In this document: piece after piece, positions 1 to 8,768 of the stretch
How positions within the stretch are numbered: position 1 is the first letter of the stretch
Layout: every line of letters starts with the position of its first letter
Source of the DNA: Tamaricihabitans halophyticus
GTDB lineage: Bacteria; Actinomycetota; Actinomycetes; Mycobacteriales; Pseudonocardiaceae
Assembly: GCF_004340875.1 (NCBI RefSeq)
Contig: NZ_SLXQ01000027.1
Coordinates: 1 to 41,810, forward strand
Direction of reading: 5' to 3'
Length of the DNA: 41,810 nucleotides
Program-made: the position numbers and the translations under genes
Notes under the pieces: generated by a model
Seen by the model: only the letters and a program-made list of their open reading frames with translations
What the model was told of the DNA's origin: nothing
Databases searched by the model: none

Positions 1-2
1 CC

Positions 3-986
3 ATCGGCACCACCACCCGCTGGGGCGCCTACCGCTTCGGCATCCTCACCCTCATCCCCGTCCTCCTCATCGCCGCCAGCTGGCAATGGCTCGGCGGTCA
101 CATCGCCCAGTCGAGCGCGGTTGACGTCTCCACGGCCAAGCCCGCCAACGGCACCGAGTACCCGGTCGACCCGAACCATCCGGGCGCGATGGCGCACACC
201 GAGGGATTCCGTTACACCGGGGAAACCGGTGTGCGCACCGCCCCCTCCGCGGTGACCCTGCCCGACGACTGGGCCCGCCTGGTCGAGCCGGACTGTCGGG
301 TGTCCGAGTACAACGAGGAGCTGGAGATCTGTGCCAGCGATGTCCGCGCACCGAAGCGGGACATCGTGGTGGTCGGCGATTCCCACGCCCAGCAGTACCT
401 TGGCGTGTTCAAGCCGATCGCGGACAAACAGAACTGGCGGATCACCACCATGCTGCGGGGCGGCTGCCCGTTCTCCACCCAGTCCGAGACCCGCCAGGGC
501 AGCGAACGGTGCGTGGACTGGAACGCCGCGGCGCTCCGGGAGATCATCGAGATGCGCCCGGACGCGGTATTCACCATGGCCACCAGGAACGTCCGGGTCG
601 GCTTGACTGAACAAACCCCACCGGGGTTTGTCGAACAGTGGCGCAAACTCGAGGCGAGCGGAATCCCGCTGGTCGGGCTCAGGGACAACCCACGGTTCAC
701 CGGCCCGCCGGCGGACTGTGTGGCGGAATACGGCAAGGACGCGAAGCGCTGTGCCACGTCAAGGGCGACACTGCTCGCGAAGGAAGCTCCCTACCAGCGC
801 ATTCCGAATATCCCGTCGAACGTGCGGTTCCTCGACTTCAGCGATTACCTGTGCACCGCCACGAGCTGTCCGCCGGTCATCGGCAACGTCTACGTGTACA
901 TGGACAACAACCACCTCAGCGCCACCTACATGTCCACGATGGCCAATATCGTGGACGAGCGGGTGCATGCCGTGCTCGGCTGGTAG
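3..986 (+). CDS. Membrane acyltransferase, C-terminal part with SGNH domain (5'-partial)
   Basis: Only the C-terminal part is in the window; the frame is open from base 3 and the start lies upstream. The first 35 residues end in a hydrophobic stretch (ITL/LIPVLLIAAS type), probably the last membrane helix of an acyltransferase-3 (OafA/YrhL) domain. A linker and an extracytoplasmic SGNH domain follow. The catalytic Ser block VVVGDSHAQQY lies near partial residue 122 and the Asp/His block MDNNHLS near residue 300, close to the C-terminus, as expected for SGNH hydrolase-type domains fused to OafA. Such proteins O-acylate cell-surface polysaccharides or exported metabolites; the substrate cannot be read from sequence. 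Oddity: the first ~100 bases use CTC for all leucines and CAA for glutamine, whereas the rest uses CTG/CAG like the neighbours. Family assignment is fairly sure, substrate unknown. Confidence 0.85.
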   Translation: MGTTTRWGAYRFGILTLIPVLLIAASWQWLGGHIAQSSAVDVSTAKPANGTEYPVDPNHPGAMAHTEGFRYTGETGVRTAPSAVTLPDDWARLVEPDCRVSEYNEELEICASDVRAPKRDIVVVGDSHAQQYLGVFKPIADKQNWRITTMLRGGCPFSTQSETRQGSERCVDWNAAALREIIEMRPDAVFTMATRNVRVGLTEQTPPGFVEQWRKLEASGIPLVGLRDNPRFTGPPADCVAEYGKDAKRCATSRATLLAKEAPYQRIPNIPSNVRFLDFSDYLCTATSCPPVIGNVYVYMDNNHLSATYMSTMANIVDERVHAVLGW

Positions 987-997
987 CAGTCGCGCGA

Positions 998-1003
998 TAC
1001 CCT
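998..1003 (+). promoter_or_regulatory. -10 element of a probable leaderless promoter for the DUF6153 gene
   Basis: TACCCT lies six bases before the GTG at 1010. In actinobacteria a TANNNT element at this distance places the transcription start on the start codon itself. No Shine-Dalgarno sequence is visible other than the G-run between the two. Confidence 0.45.
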
Positions 1004-1009
1004 GGGGGC

Positions 1010-1396
1010 GTGTCCGGCCGTTTTCGCTCGATCGCCCGCCTCGCGCTGGTACTCGGCGTGCTTGGTGGATTGTTCGGAATGCACGGACTGCCGGGGCATG
1101 TTCCGGTTGTCCGAGCGGCGGATAGTCTGGTCACGGCCGCGCCGGCGGGGCACGCCGGGCACGGGAGTTCGACCGACGACCGTACGCCGGTCGACGGTTC
1201 GCACGGCGGGCCAACCTGCGAAGCGCGCGGGGTGCAGCAGGCGCCAAGCCCGCATGTCGACGCTACGGCCTTGCCGGTGTCGCTGGTTCCGCCAGCCACG
1301 CTGGATGACGCGGCGGGTCAGTTCACGGCAGGCAGCGATACCGGGGCGGCTCGCGCCGCGCCATTACGCACCGAATTATGCGTGTACCGAATTTAG
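1010..1396 (+). CDS. DUF6153 family small secreted/membrane protein
   Basis: 128 residues starting at GTG 1010; the frame is open much further upstream, but that part overlaps the acyltransferase gene. An N-terminal hydrophobic segment (residues 9-25, with the typical GMHGL sequence right after it) is followed by a His/Gly-rich linker, a conserved CEARGV segment and the C-terminal LCVYRI. This is the layout I associate with DUF6153, a family of unknown role found in actinobacteria, often next to DUF305 proteins; a DUF305 lipoprotein gene follows 96 bases downstream here. The His-rich stretch (HAGHGSS) could bind metal, but that is inference. The gene carries two TTA leucine codons near its 3' end (1364 and 1376), rare in this DNA, so translation may depend on the rare tRNA-Leu. 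A leaderless promoter is likely. Confidence 0.7.
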   Translation: MSGRFRSIARLALVLGVLGGLFGMHGLPGHVPVVRAADSLVTAAPAGHAGHGSSTDDRTPVDGSHGGPTCEARGVQQAPSPHVDATALPVSLVPPATLDDAAGQFTAGSDTGAARAAPLRTELCVYRI

Positions 1397-1492
1397 GCCG
1401 AATCCTCGAATTTGTTTGTGACGTTCCCGCGTGATTGTCGCGCGGTGATTCGTATATCGATTTTTCACACTTATTTCTCGAGGAGTAGACCT

Positions 1493-2122
1493 ATGTTTCG
1501 ACGTGTTTCGGCTCGACGTGCGCTGGTTGGCGCGCTCGCGGCGCTCGGCGTAGCGCTTGCCGGTTGTGGCACCGGCGAGGACGCGGAGCAGCAGGCTCCC
1601 GATGCCACGGAGAGTTCGGCCAGCGCGGGCAAGCAGTTCAACGATGCGGATATCGCCTTCGCGACGGAAATGATCCCGCATCACCGGCAAGCCGTACAGA
1701 TGGCTGAGCTGGCGCCGGATCGCGCGGCCAACCCCACGTTGCGCGAACTTGCCAAGGAGATCAAAGGCGCCCAGCAGCCGGAAATCGACACGATGAGCGG
1801 TTGGTTGCGGGACTGGGGTGAGCCGGTCCCGAGCGCGGACCAGTCCGGCGGAGGGCAACATGATGGTCACGGTATGGCCGAGGGACACGGGATGCCCGGA
1901 ATGCTGACCGAGGACCAACTGGCCGAACTGCGCGGGGCTTCCGGTGCGGAATTCGACCAGCTGTTCGCCAGGCTGATGATCGAGCATCACGAGGGCGCCG
2001 TGACGATGTCCAAGGACCAGCAGAAGAACGGGGTCAACGACGCGGCGACCAAGCTGGCCGGCGAGATCATCGCCACCCAGCAGGCGGAGATCACCGAACT
2101 GCGCGGCATGCTGGGCAGTTAG
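1493..2122 (+). CDS. DUF305 family lipoprotein
   Basis: 209 residues. ATG 1493 is chosen because AGGAG lies eight bases upstream and the protein then begins with a lipoprotein signal: RR, a hydrophobic core, and lipobox LAGC at residues 22-25, so Cys25 should be lipid-anchored outside the membrane. The mature part has two DUF305 (ferritin-like four-helix) half-repeats, each with a paired-His motif: MIPHHRQAVQM near residue 59 and MIEHHEGAVTM near residue 160. A Met/His/Gly-rich insert (GQHDGHGMAEGHGMPGM) lies between them. DUF305 proteins are frequent near copper and other metal genes, and the HHxxAVxM motifs with this Met/His insert suggest metal binding; no function is established. Upstream is DUF6153 and downstream a strong terminator, so the two genes probably form one unit. 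Confidence 0.85.
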   Translation: MFRRVSARRALVGALAALGVALAGCGTGEDAEQQAPDATESSASAGKQFNDADIAFATEMIPHHRQAVQMAELAPDRAANPTLRELAKEIKGAQQPEIDTMSGWLRDWGEPVPSADQSGGGQHDGHGMAEGHGMPGMLTEDQLAELRGASGAEFDQLFARLMIEHHEGAVTMSKDQQKNGVNDAATKLAGEIIATQQAEITELRGMLGS

Positions 2123-2127
2123 TTGCC

Positions 2128-2166
2128 TACTCGCTGGGGTCCGCTCCGGGCCCCAGCGAGTATTTT
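2128..2166 (+). terminator. Rho-independent terminator after the DUF305 gene
   Basis: A perfect 12-bp stem (TACTCGCTGGGG and its complement, 2128-2139 and 2151-2162) with an 11-base loop is followed by TTTTC. It starts six bases after the stop codon and lies between convergent genes. The T tract is on the plus-strand side, so it mainly ends the DUF305 transcript. Confidence 0.85.
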
Positions 2167-2175
2167 CGTGCCTGG

Positions 2176-3006
2176 TCAGGACTCGGGCCGCCAAGGGCTG
2201 TGCGAATCGGTGGGGCGAGTGGGGTCATGGAAGCGGGGCGTATCCGGCTCCGCGGCGCGTAGTGGCACCAGATTCGCGGTGATCGCGCGCATGATCCGGG
2301 TGTGCGCGCGCATCGCGTCGCCAACGCGGTCAGCGGAAAGGTCGCCGAGATCCACCGGTTCGCCGAAATGGACCCGGAACCGGCGCTGGCCGGCCAGCGC
2401 TTTGGCGAACGATGTGACCAGCGGTTTGAGGTCCTGCCAGCCCCGAACCGTTGGCGTCCCCCAGTACATCGCTTCGTGTGCGCCCCACTGGCTGATGGTG
2501 ATGACCGGAACATCGCCGTGCAGCGCCATCCTGGCCAATCCGGTCTTACCGCGTTCTGGCCACAGCCCGGGCTCCCTGCTGATGCGCCCTTCCGGGTACA
2601 CCAGCAGGGGCACTCGGGCATCCCGGAGCGCGTTGGTTGCCCTGCCGAAAGCCTCGGCGACATTGCTTTTGCCTCTGTCGACCCGGATATGCCCGCTTGC
2701 CCGCAGCAGCCTGCCAAGAACCGGCGCGTCGAGTAGGCCGGCGGTGAGCATGAACCGGGGTGCGACGCCGAGGGCACGGCAGGCGGCGATGAGGACGAAG
2801 GGATCGAACATGCCGATATGGTTCGCCGCGACCAGTACCGGGCGGCCGCGCAGTTCATCCGGAAAGGTGCCGGTGACCTCGAGTTTGCCGACCAATCGGA
2901 CCAGCGCGCTGTCGATTGCCGTGAGGGCACGCCATACCTGGGGAACATCCGAGATATGCGGACTCCGGCGTGTCGGCTCGGTCGAGTCGTAGTCGCGGGC
3001 CACCAT
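2176..3006 (-). CDS. 1-acyl-glycerol-3-phosphate acyltransferase family protein (PlsC-like)
   Basis: 276 residues from ATG 3006; the frame runs on upstream into ftsK antisense, but the protein-like part begins with MVARDYD. The PlsC/LPLAT signature is clear: catalytic NHIGMFD (HX4D) at about residues 60-66, a glycine/arginine block around GHIRVDRGK, and the substrate block YPEGRIS near residue 125. The residue after EG is R, not the usual T. The family transfers a fatty acyl group to lysophosphatidate or a related glycerolipid at the inner face of the membrane. No strong transmembrane segment is visible, so the protein is probably peripheral. It stands alone between the terminator and ftsK, and its acceptor lipid cannot be told from sequence. 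Confidence 0.85.
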   Translation of the reverse strand: MVARDYDSTEPTRRSPHISDVPQVWRALTAIDSALVRLVGKLEVTGTFPDELRGRPVLVAANHIGMFDPFVLIAACRALGVAPRFMLTAGLLDAPVLGRLLRASGHIRVDRGKSNVAEAFGRATNALRDARVPLLVYPEGRISREPGLWPERGKTGLARMALHGDVPVITISQWGAHEAMYWGTPTVRGWQDLKPLVTSFAKALAGQRRFRVHFGEPVDLGDLSADRVGDAMRAHTRIMRAITANLVPLRAAEPDTPRFHDPTRPTDSHSPWRPES

Positions 3007-3135
3007 GAGCAGAGCATGGCATGCGGTGCGCGGCCAGCCACGGGAAGGTGACGTTATTGACCGTGCGTGGTCGGTTCGTCGGGAATGTTGCCACTGTGAC
3101 GCGAGTGGCTGCTGGGACTTTGGCCGTCCCGGCGT

Positions 3136-3141
3136 TACCGT
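3136..3141 (+). promoter_or_regulatory. -10 element of a probable leaderless ftsK promoter
   Basis: TACCGT lies six bases before the ATG at 3148 and no ribosome-binding site is present between them, suggesting leaderless transcription. Confidence 0.4.
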
Positions 3142-3147
3142 GGAAGC

Positions 3148-5667
3148 ATGGCTAGCCGCACGGTGACCTCGGGGAGTACCAAGACGCGCGCCGGTTCGGG
3201 CGCGTCCCGGTCCAGCACGAGCAAATCCGGATCCGGCAAGTCCGGGTCCGGAAAATCGACCGCGAGCAAGTCTGGCGGGTCTCGTTCTGGCGCTTCGCGG
3301 TCGAGCGGTAGCCGGTCCACGGCTCGGAAGCGGCCGGCCCGGCGTAGTTCCGCCACCGGCAGGGCGGTTCGCGGTACCTGGAACATGCTGGCCAAAGGCA
3401 CCGGCGGGCTGGCCCGCACATTGGGGCGTACCCGTGATCTGGAGCCAGCGCACCGCCGCGATGGGTTGGCCTTCGGCTACATCGCGCTTGGCCTGATCAT
3501 TGGCATGGCGGCCTGGTGGCAGGCGGCCGGTCCGGTGGGCCAGTACGTGGAGATCGGTGTCCGCAGCGCCGTGGGTGCCGGTGTCACGGCACTTCCCATG
3601 GTGCTGCTGGTGGTCGGCATCGTGCTGATGCGCAGTGAACCGCAGCCGGAACGGCGTCCGCGCAGGGTTATCGGATCGATCCTGTTCGTTCTCGCGTTGT
3701 TGGGTTTGCTGCACCTGTTCGCTGGCCAGTCCGAGCAGTATTCGGACTGGCTGTATGGCGGCGGCGCGATCGGTTTCGTTACCGGCGGCTACCTGGCCAA
3801 GGGCGTGACGGCGTGGGTGGCCATCCCGATCCTGTTGTTGGTGCTCGGGTACGGCGTGTTGGTGTTCACCGGCACGCCGGTGCGGGAGATTCCGACCAGG
3901 CTGCGGGAATGGGGTGTTGACCCGGAGGAGCACGCCGAGTTCGACGACGATGAGCCTGAGCTGGAACCAGAGAACGAGGTCCGGCTGCGCCGGCCGTCCC
4001 GGCGGCGCCAGGCAAGTACGGAGGAGTCCGACGAGCCAACGGCGGAACTCGCCGCGACCCCGGAGGCGCCGGCCACACCGGCGAAACGTAAGCCGGCCGA
4101 GGTGCGCGCGGCCGAGCCGCCCGAGCAGGCGAAGCCGAGCAAGGCCGAGGCTCCGGCGATCCAGGTACGCGCCGTGGAGGGTGACTACACGCTGCCGCCG
4201 CCGGATCTGCTGGTAGCCGGGGACGCGCCGAAGGCGCGGAGCAAGGCCAACGACTCGATGATCGAGGCGATCAACGGGGTACTCGATCAGTTCAAAGTGG
4301 ATGCACAGGTCACTGGTTTCACCAGGGGGCCGACCGTGACCCGCTATGAGGTCGAGCTTGGTCCCGGGGTGAAGGTCGAGAAGATCACCGCGCTGACCAA
4401 GAACATCGCCTACGCGGTGGCCACCGACAATGTTCGGCTACTCGCGCCGATTCCCGGCAAATCCGCGGTTGGTATCGAGGTACCGAACTCGGATCGGGAA
4501 ATGGTGCGGCTGGGCGATGTGCTGCGTTCGGGAACGGCCGGCAAGGATCCGCACCCGATGCTGATCGGGCTTGGTAAGGACATCGAAGGTCATATGGTGA
4601 CCGCGAACCTCACCAAGATGCCGCATCTGCTGTGTGCCGGTTCCACCGGTTCGGGTAAGTCCAGTTTCGTCAACTCGATGCTGGTGTCCTTGCTCAGCAG
4701 AGCGACACCGGAAGAGGTCAGGATGATCCTGATCGACCCGAAGATGGTGGAGCTGACCCCGTACGAAGGTATCCCGCATCTGATCACCCCGATCATCACC
4801 CAGCCGAAGAAGGCGGCCGCGGCGCTGGCGTGGCTGGTCGAGGAGATGGAGCAGCGCTACCAGGATATGCAGGCCAGCAGGGTGCGGCATATCGATGACT
4901 TCAACAAGAAGGTGCGGGACGGGGAGATCACCGCGCCGCCGGGCAGTGAGCGCGAGTACCGGCCGTATCCCTACATCATGGCGATCGTGGATGAGCTCGC
5001 GGACCTGATGATGACCGCGCCGCGCGATGTGGAGGACGCGATCGTGCGGATCACCCAGAAGGCCCGCGCCGCCGGTATTCACCTGGTGCTGGCGACCCAG
5101 CGGCCATCAGTGGACGTGGTGACCGGGTTGATCAAGACGAATGTGCCGTCCCGCTTGGCGTTCGCCACCTCCTCGCTCACCGATTCGCGGGTGATCCTGG
5201 ACCAGCCGGGCGCGGAGAAGCTGATCGGCATGGGCGATGGGCTGTACCTGCCGATGGGGGCGGGCAAACCGGTTCGTATTCAGGGCGCGTTCGTGGCTGA
5301 CGAGGAGATCGCCTCGATCGTGGCGTTCACCAAGGAGCAGGCGCAGCCCGAGTACACCGAGGGCGTCACCGCCGCGAAGGCGAGCGAGCAGAAAGACGTC
5401 GACCCGGATATCGGCGATGACCTGGAAGTCTTCCTGCAGGCCGCCGAGTTGGTGGTCACCTCGCAGTTCGGTTCCACCTCGATGTTGCAGCGCAAACTGC
5501 GGGTTGGTTTCGCCAAGGCGGGTCGGCTGATGGACCTGCTGGAGACCAGGGGAGTGGTCGGCCCCTCCGAGGGGTCGAAGGCACGCGAAGTGCTACTCAA
5601 ACCTGATGAACTGCAGAACTTCGTGGTTTCGGTGCGCGGCGGACCACCACCAGAAGTGCCCGATTAG
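3148..5667 (+). CDS. ftsK: DNA translocase FtsK/SpoIIIE
   Basis: 839 residues. The first ~75 residues are a Ser/Gly/Lys/Arg low-complexity tail (repeated GSGKS units). Four membrane helices follow at about residues 110-240, then an acidic Pro/Glu/Ala linker (about 260-360), and then the RecA-like motor. Walker [10 protein letters not shown] is near residue 500 and Walker [13 protein letters not shown] near 610. The C-terminal winged-helix gamma domain (about 760-830), which reads polar KOPS-like sequences, is present, so this is a complete translocase. FtsK moves chromosome ends through the closing septum and helps dimer resolution. It is followed, with accessory insertions, by an ArgA-like gene, rimO, pgsA and clgR, as in Streptomyces and mycobacteria. 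The start is supported by a -10 element six bases upstream. Confidence 0.96.
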   Translation: MASRTVTSGSTKTRAGSGASRSSTSKSGSGKSGSGKSTASKSGGSRSGASRSSGSRSTARKRPARRSSATGRAVRGTWNMLAKGTGGLARTLGRTRDLEPAHRRDGLAFGYIALGLIIGMAAWWQAAGPVGQYVEIGVRSAVGAGVTALPMVLLVVGIVLMRSEPQPERRPRRVIGSILFVLALLGLLHLFAGQSEQYSDWLYGGGAIGFVTGGYLAKGVTAWVAIPILLLVLGYGVLVFTGTPVREIPTRLREWGVDPEEHAEFDDDEPELEPENEVRLRRPSRRRQASTEESDEPTAELAATPEAPATPAKRKPAEVRAAEPPEQAKPSKAEAPAIQVRAVEGDYTLPPPDLLVAGDAPKARSKANDSMIEAINGVLDQFKVDAQVTGFTRGPTVTRYEVELGPGVKVEKITALTKNIAYAVATDNVRLLAPIPGKSAVGIEVPNSDREMVRLGDVLRSGTAGKDPHPMLIGLGKDIEGHMVTANLTKMPHLLCAGSTGSGKSSFVNSMLVSLLSRATPEEVRMILIDPKMVELTPYEGIPHLITPIITQPKKAAAALAWLVEEMEQRYQDMQASRVRHIDDFNKKVRDGEITAPPGSEREYRPYPYIMAIVDELADLMMTAPRDVEDAIVRITQKARAAGIHLVLATQRPSVDVVTGLIKTNVPSRLAFATSSLTDSRVILDQPGAEKLIGMGDGLYLPMGAGKPVRIQGAFVADEEIASIVAFTKEQAQPEYTEGVTAAKASEQKDVDPDIGDDLEVFLQAAELVVTSQFGSTSMLQRKLRVGFAKAGRLMDLLETRGVVGPSEGSKAREVLLKPDELQNFVVSVRGGPPPEVPD

Positions 5668-5703
5668 TGGTGCGCGGATGCGCCGAACGTCGCTGAATCG
5701 CTG

Positions 5704-6156
5704 TTAGTTGCCGCCGAATTTGCGGACGGCCTGGTAGTAGGTCCATGCGGTACCGAGGCAGATTCGGTTCCCCGCGCAGATCTGTTTCAGGTCGGCGTGG
5801 AACCGATCGTCCAGCCGGAGCCGAGTGTCCGCATTGAACCGTTGCTGGCGTTTGTAATTGCGGTAGCCGAAATCGTGTCGATGGCATGCCGGGGTGAACT
5901 GGAAGCCGAACGGGTTGTCCGGCGCGGCGGAGCAGCCGTCCGAGGACCAGTCGAGCTCGGCGGGGCGCGGCGTGCTGGCGCGAACCTGGCCGAACTCGGC
6001 GAGGGACAGCTGGAACAGGTAGCGGTCGGTGACCTGCCGCACCGACTCGGCCTGTGCCACACCGGCACCCGCGAAGGTCACGGTCCCGGCGAGTAGTAGC
6101 GCGGCTAGCGCGTGACGGAAAAAGCGGGCGGGGCGGACGGACGATAAGCCAGACAT
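5704..6156 (-). CDS. Secreted prokaryotic phospholipase A2
   Basis: 150 residues. ATG 6156 is preferred over longer options because GGGAG lies eight bases upstream and it opens directly on a signal peptide: basic start, hydrophobic core ALAALLLAGTV, cleavage expected after AQA near residue 35. The mature part carries the prokaryotic PLA2 fold: DGCSAAPDN, then the catalytic ACHRHDFGYRNY (His-Asp dyad near residues 92-95), then a second Cys pair in LKQICAGNRICLG. Two disulfides are therefore likely. These enzymes hydrolyse the sn-2 ester of phospholipids outside the cell, usually with calcium. The gene is convergent with ftsK, 36 bases apart, and appears monocistronic. Confidence 0.9.
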   Translation of the reverse strand: MSGLSSVRPARFFRHALAALLLAGTVTFAGAGVAQAESVRQVTDRYLFQLSLAEFGQVRASTPRPAELDWSSDGCSAAPDNPFGFQFTPACHRHDFGYRNYKRQQRFNADTRLRLDDRFHADLKQICAGNRICLGTAWTYYQAVRKFGGN

Positions 6157-6289
6157 CAACGCGCTCCCGTGTTCTCTGGCGCCGGTTCGGCCGGGACGAT
6201 CTTGCTCATTGTGGCCAGCGCGATTGGCGTCGAGCACCGCCGTCAGGGTGCCGTGGCACCGCACCTTCGGGTGCCATGATCACCGAGTG

Positions 6290-6796
6290 TCAGGTGAGTT
6301 CGAGCAGCATCCTGCTGTTGCCGAGGGTGTTCGGCTTGACATAGGGCAAGTCGAGAAACTCCGCTACGCCGCGATCGGCCGAGCGGCGCATCTCCGCGTA
6401 GACCTCGGGATCCACCGGGGTACCGGCGATTTCCACGAAACCGTGGCTCGCGAAGAACCGGGTTTCGAAGGTCAGCACGAACAGCCGGGGCAGGCCGAGG
6501 TCCTTGGCCAGCTGGATCAGCTGGCGCACGATCGCGTGACCCACCCCGCCGCGGCGGATCGTGCGGTCCACCGCGACCGTACGGATTTCCGCGAGATCTT
6601 CCCAGAGCACGTGCAGCGCGCCGCAGCCGACGACCGTTCCGTCCAGCTCGGCCACCCAGAATTCCTGCACCGCCTCATAGAGCGTCACCAACTCCTTTTC
6701 CAGCAGCACTCGTCCCGCGTACTGGTCCACCAGGGACTTGATGACTCGGACATCGTCGATGCGGGCCCGCCGCACGGTAAGGCCTTCGGTCACCAC
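6290..6796 (-). CDS. GNAT amino-acid N-acetyltransferase (short ArgA-like, N-acetylglutamate synthase)
   Basis: 168 residues, a single GNAT domain: LTVRRARIDDV at the start, acetyl-CoA-binding RTVAVDRTIRRGGVGHAIV near residue 95, FFASHGFVEI near 130. Its length and the LDLPYVKPNTLGNSRMLLEL end fit the stand-alone N-acetylglutamate synthases of actinobacteria (Rv2747 type). These start arginine synthesis by acetylating glutamate and lack the kinase-like domain of E. coli ArgA. The conserved position next to ftsK supports this. Two GTG codons follow each other (6796 and 6793). A TAAGCT -10 element at 6800-6805 is six bases from the second, so a leaderless message starting with MTEGLTV is plausible. 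Confidence 0.82.
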   Translation of the reverse strand: MVTEGLTVRRARIDDVRVIKSLVDQYAGRVLLEKELVTLYEAVQEFWVAELDGTVVGCGALHVLWEDLAEIRTVAVDRTIRRGGVGHAIVRQLIQLAKDLGLPRLFVLTFETRFFASHGFVEIAGTPVDPEVYAEMRRSADRGVAEFLDLPYVKPNTLGNSRMLLELT

Positions 6797-6860
6797 CCGA
6801 GCTTAGATGTCGTGCCATGGCCAGGTCATACCGCCGCCGTATCGCGTGATGCCAGCTGAG

Positions 6861-7202
6861 CTACTTGCGGAATCGGGCCATATGGGACTCAGCCCATTCC
6901 CGGCCGAGTTGGGCAAGGACTTGGGCGGACCACGGGCAGCGGACCGGCTGTGACCAGTTCAGTGAGTACCGTTCCAAGGTGCCCATTCCGACACGGATGG
7001 CGGCCGCGCCTTCAACCCATTCGAATACAAAGGACGCGTAGCTGAACACGAGCACGACGGTTCCGTCTGGCAGCGCACGTCGGTACGGACCAGCCGTCTG
7101 ATACGGCGCCCGATACACCGTGACCCTCCGTCCGTTGCGATGCGTGAAGACTTCGGCGCGCACTCCGGGTGGGAGAAAGGCTGGATCGATGGTGCCGCTC
7201 AC
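6861..7202 (-). CDS. Hypothetical protein, 113 residues
   Basis: Not recognised. It starts at GTG 7202, which overlaps the TGA of the small gene before it (GTGA, 4 bases), so the two are translationally coupled. The protein has no signal peptide or membrane segment. It contains a Pro/Gly-rich start (IDPAFLPPGV), a basic strand pair (HRNGRRVTVYRAP), hydrophobic VVLVFSYASFVFEWVEGA, and a C-terminal helix LGREWAESHMARFRK, suggesting a small alpha/beta fold. It diverges from the HTH/TPR regulator gene, and the codons are less GC-biased than in flanking housekeeping genes. Function unknown; possibly a partner or target of that regulator. Confidence 0.6.
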   Translation of the reverse strand: MSGTIDPAFLPPGVRAEVFTHRNGRRVTVYRAPYQTAGPYRRALPDGTVVLVFSYASFVFEWVEGAAAIRVGMGTLERYSLNWSQPVRCPWSAQVLAQLGREWAESHMARFRK

Positions 7203-7351
7203 CTGCCGACACCTTGACTTTCGGTTGCCGGGTGCACTGCTTTCGCCGCCTGTCCCGATTCCAGTTCACCACTCGTGTCGTCCTCGACGGGGGCGTTCCC
7301 GTCGAAATCGTGCACGACACCGTCCATGCCGATATACCAACTCATACACAT
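7199..7351 (-). CDS. Small hypothetical protein, 50 residues, coupled to the next gene
   Basis: A short frame starting MCMSWYIGMDGVV (ATG 7351, or ATG 7345 two codons later) and ending in a TGA that overlaps the GTG of the downstream gene by four bases. That overlap is the main evidence that it is real. The protein is acidic and hydrophilic after the first 12 residues, with no membrane helix. No strong ribosome-binding site is visible. Its 5' end lies in the 111-base divergent region shared with the HTH/TPR regulator, so the two directions may be regulated together. The frame is open further upstream, but that part is antisense to the regulator. Function unknown. Confidence 0.45.
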   Translation of the reverse strand: MCMSWYIGMDGVVHDFDGNAPVEDDTSGELESGQAAKAVHPATESQGVGR

Positions 7352-7462
7352 AGGGTCATCGATACGATCGGATGCGGGCAGAGCACCGAGCGGGGCAAAC
7401 TGACAGGGCAATCTGCGAGGCGCTAGTTGGTTTGGCAGAGCCTTCAACATGCGAGGTGGTAG

Positions 7463-8755
7463 ATGGGACCGAACTGTCAACTCCGCGCGCGACGAGAGGC
7501 CACGCCTTCCACCGTAGTTCCTACTGGGCATATGAGTCGGGAAGAGCTTGCCGAAGCCGTTAACGAATACCTGTGGAAAACTACAGGTACGCGATATGAT
7601 CTTGATGCCAACTCCATCGCCCGCTACGAGCGAGGCAAGGTGCGTTGGCCGAGTCGGCATTACCGCGAAGGATTGCGCGAGGTCTTGGGCGTAGCCGCAG
7701 ATAGCGAGATAGGTTTCTGGCCAACTCGGCGTGGCAAAACCAAACCGCTGGCGCAGCCGAATTCGGCAATCGGCGAGATGAGCACGAGTGTTGATCTTTC
7801 AGTGCTTGCCGGTACGTATGTGGAGACTCCCGTGCCAACGCGGGCCGGTTGGACAGACGTGGAGCATGTACGCGCTGCCACGCGTGTAGCGGCCATGTCG
7901 GAGAACCGATTTGGCGGTGTCTTGTCCGCCGAGTCGGCCGCCGGGCAGCTGCGCTGGGCTGGAAGGCTGATCGAGGCGCAAGCGACTGATCAGGTGCGGC
8001 GAGCCATATTCGAAGCTGCGGGCAACCTTGCCAGTGTCGTCGCCTTCTCGGCGTTCGATTTCGCGAATTATGGTGCCGCCGAGCGATACTTTCAGTTCGC
8101 GTTATGGTGCTCGGGCCAAGGGGAGTCATGGCCACTGCGTGCCAATACGCTCGCCGAGATGGCGCGAATGGCCACCTATCTTGGCGATCTCGACCATGCG
8201 CTGAGTTTGATCGAGTTCGCCCAAGTTCGCGCAGACCGCGTTTCTGGTACGGCCCGAGCGATGCTCGCTGTCGTACATGCTCGGCTACTTGCTCTCAACG
8301 GACGGTATGCCGAGGCACGAATCGCGGTAGAGCGTGCCGACGAGCAATTCGCTGGCCGCGATGTTGCTGAGGACCCACCTTGGCTCTGCTACTACGACGA
8401 AGCCGAACACCAGGGTAGTACCGGTAAGGCACTGTTGCCCGGAGCTGTCGAAACGGGCGATCTCGATATTGCGGCATCCCGTTTGCGAGCGGCCATACGT
8501 TTACATGATCAGCACTATCCTCGGTCGAGGGTTTTCTCGTTGATCCGGTTGGCCTCGCTAACCATGTCGGTGGGCGATCCGCATGAGGCGGTGTCGATAG
8601 GTCGCCAGGCGCTAGACGGGGCGACTCGCTTGCGATCTAAGCGGATCGCAAGCGAGCTACATGGGTTGGCGCGGGTCTCGAGGCGGCACAGCGACATAAC
8701 CGACGTTGCCGAACTACGGCAGGATCTAGTGGCCTCGGGGACGGACAGGCATTAA
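7463..8755 (+). CDS. Helix-turn-helix regulator with C-terminal TPR-like helical repeats
   Basis: 430 residues; ATG 7463 follows GAGGTGG by about six bases. The N-terminal 75 residues match the XRE-type HTH seen in actinobacterial regulators that begin MGPNxQLRxxRE: SREELAEAVNEYLW, then the recognition part NSIARYERGKVRWPSRHYREGLREVLGV. The remaining ~330 residues are alternating helices resembling TPR units (for example AAERYFQFALWCSGQGESWPL, ALSLIEFAQVRADRV, AARLRAAIRLHDQHYP). These probably bind a peptide or protein. Such proteins are common as orphan regulators beside small genes in this phylum. The phosphotransferase gene follows 13 bases downstream, probably in the same operon. GC is visibly lower than in neighbours, suggesting acquisition. 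The regulated target is inferred to be the divergent pair. Confidence 0.8.
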   Translation: MGPNCQLRARREATPSTVVPTGHMSREELAEAVNEYLWKTTGTRYDLDANSIARYERGKVRWPSRHYREGLREVLGVAADSEIGFWPTRRGKTKPLAQPNSAIGEMSTSVDLSVLAGTYVETPVPTRAGWTDVEHVRAATRVAAMSENRFGGVLSAESAAGQLRWAGRLIEAQATDQVRRAIFEAAGNLASVVAFSAFDFANYGAAERYFQFALWCSGQGESWPLRANTLAEMARMATYLGDLDHALSLIEFAQVRADRVSGTARAMLAVVHARLLALNGRYAEARIAVERADEQFAGRDVAEDPPWLCYYDEAEHQGSTGKALLPGAVETGDLDIAASRLRAAIRLHDQHYPRSRVFSLIRLASLTMSVGDPHEAVSIGRQALDGATRLRSKRIASELHGLARVSRRHSDITDVAELRQDLVASGTDRH

Positions 8756-8768
8756 GGGTGATCGGATC

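Noticed and set aside
2123-2992. 289-codon frame opposite the PlsC-like gene
   Set aside because: Shadow frame: Arg/Ser-rich, no start signals, and the terminator at 2128 lies at its beginning.
3007-3933. N-terminal extension of the PlsC-like frame through ftsK antisense
   Set aside because: The extension lies under the ftsK coding sequence, shows no family similarity, and the natural start is the ATG at 3006.
6852-6864. Minus-strand GTAGCTCAGCTGG, identical to a tRNA D-arm, at the edge of the accessory islet
   Set aside because: No acceptor, anticodon or T arm can be folded around it and it overlaps a stop codon. It could be a tRNA relic or attachment remnant, but no second copy or integrase was found.
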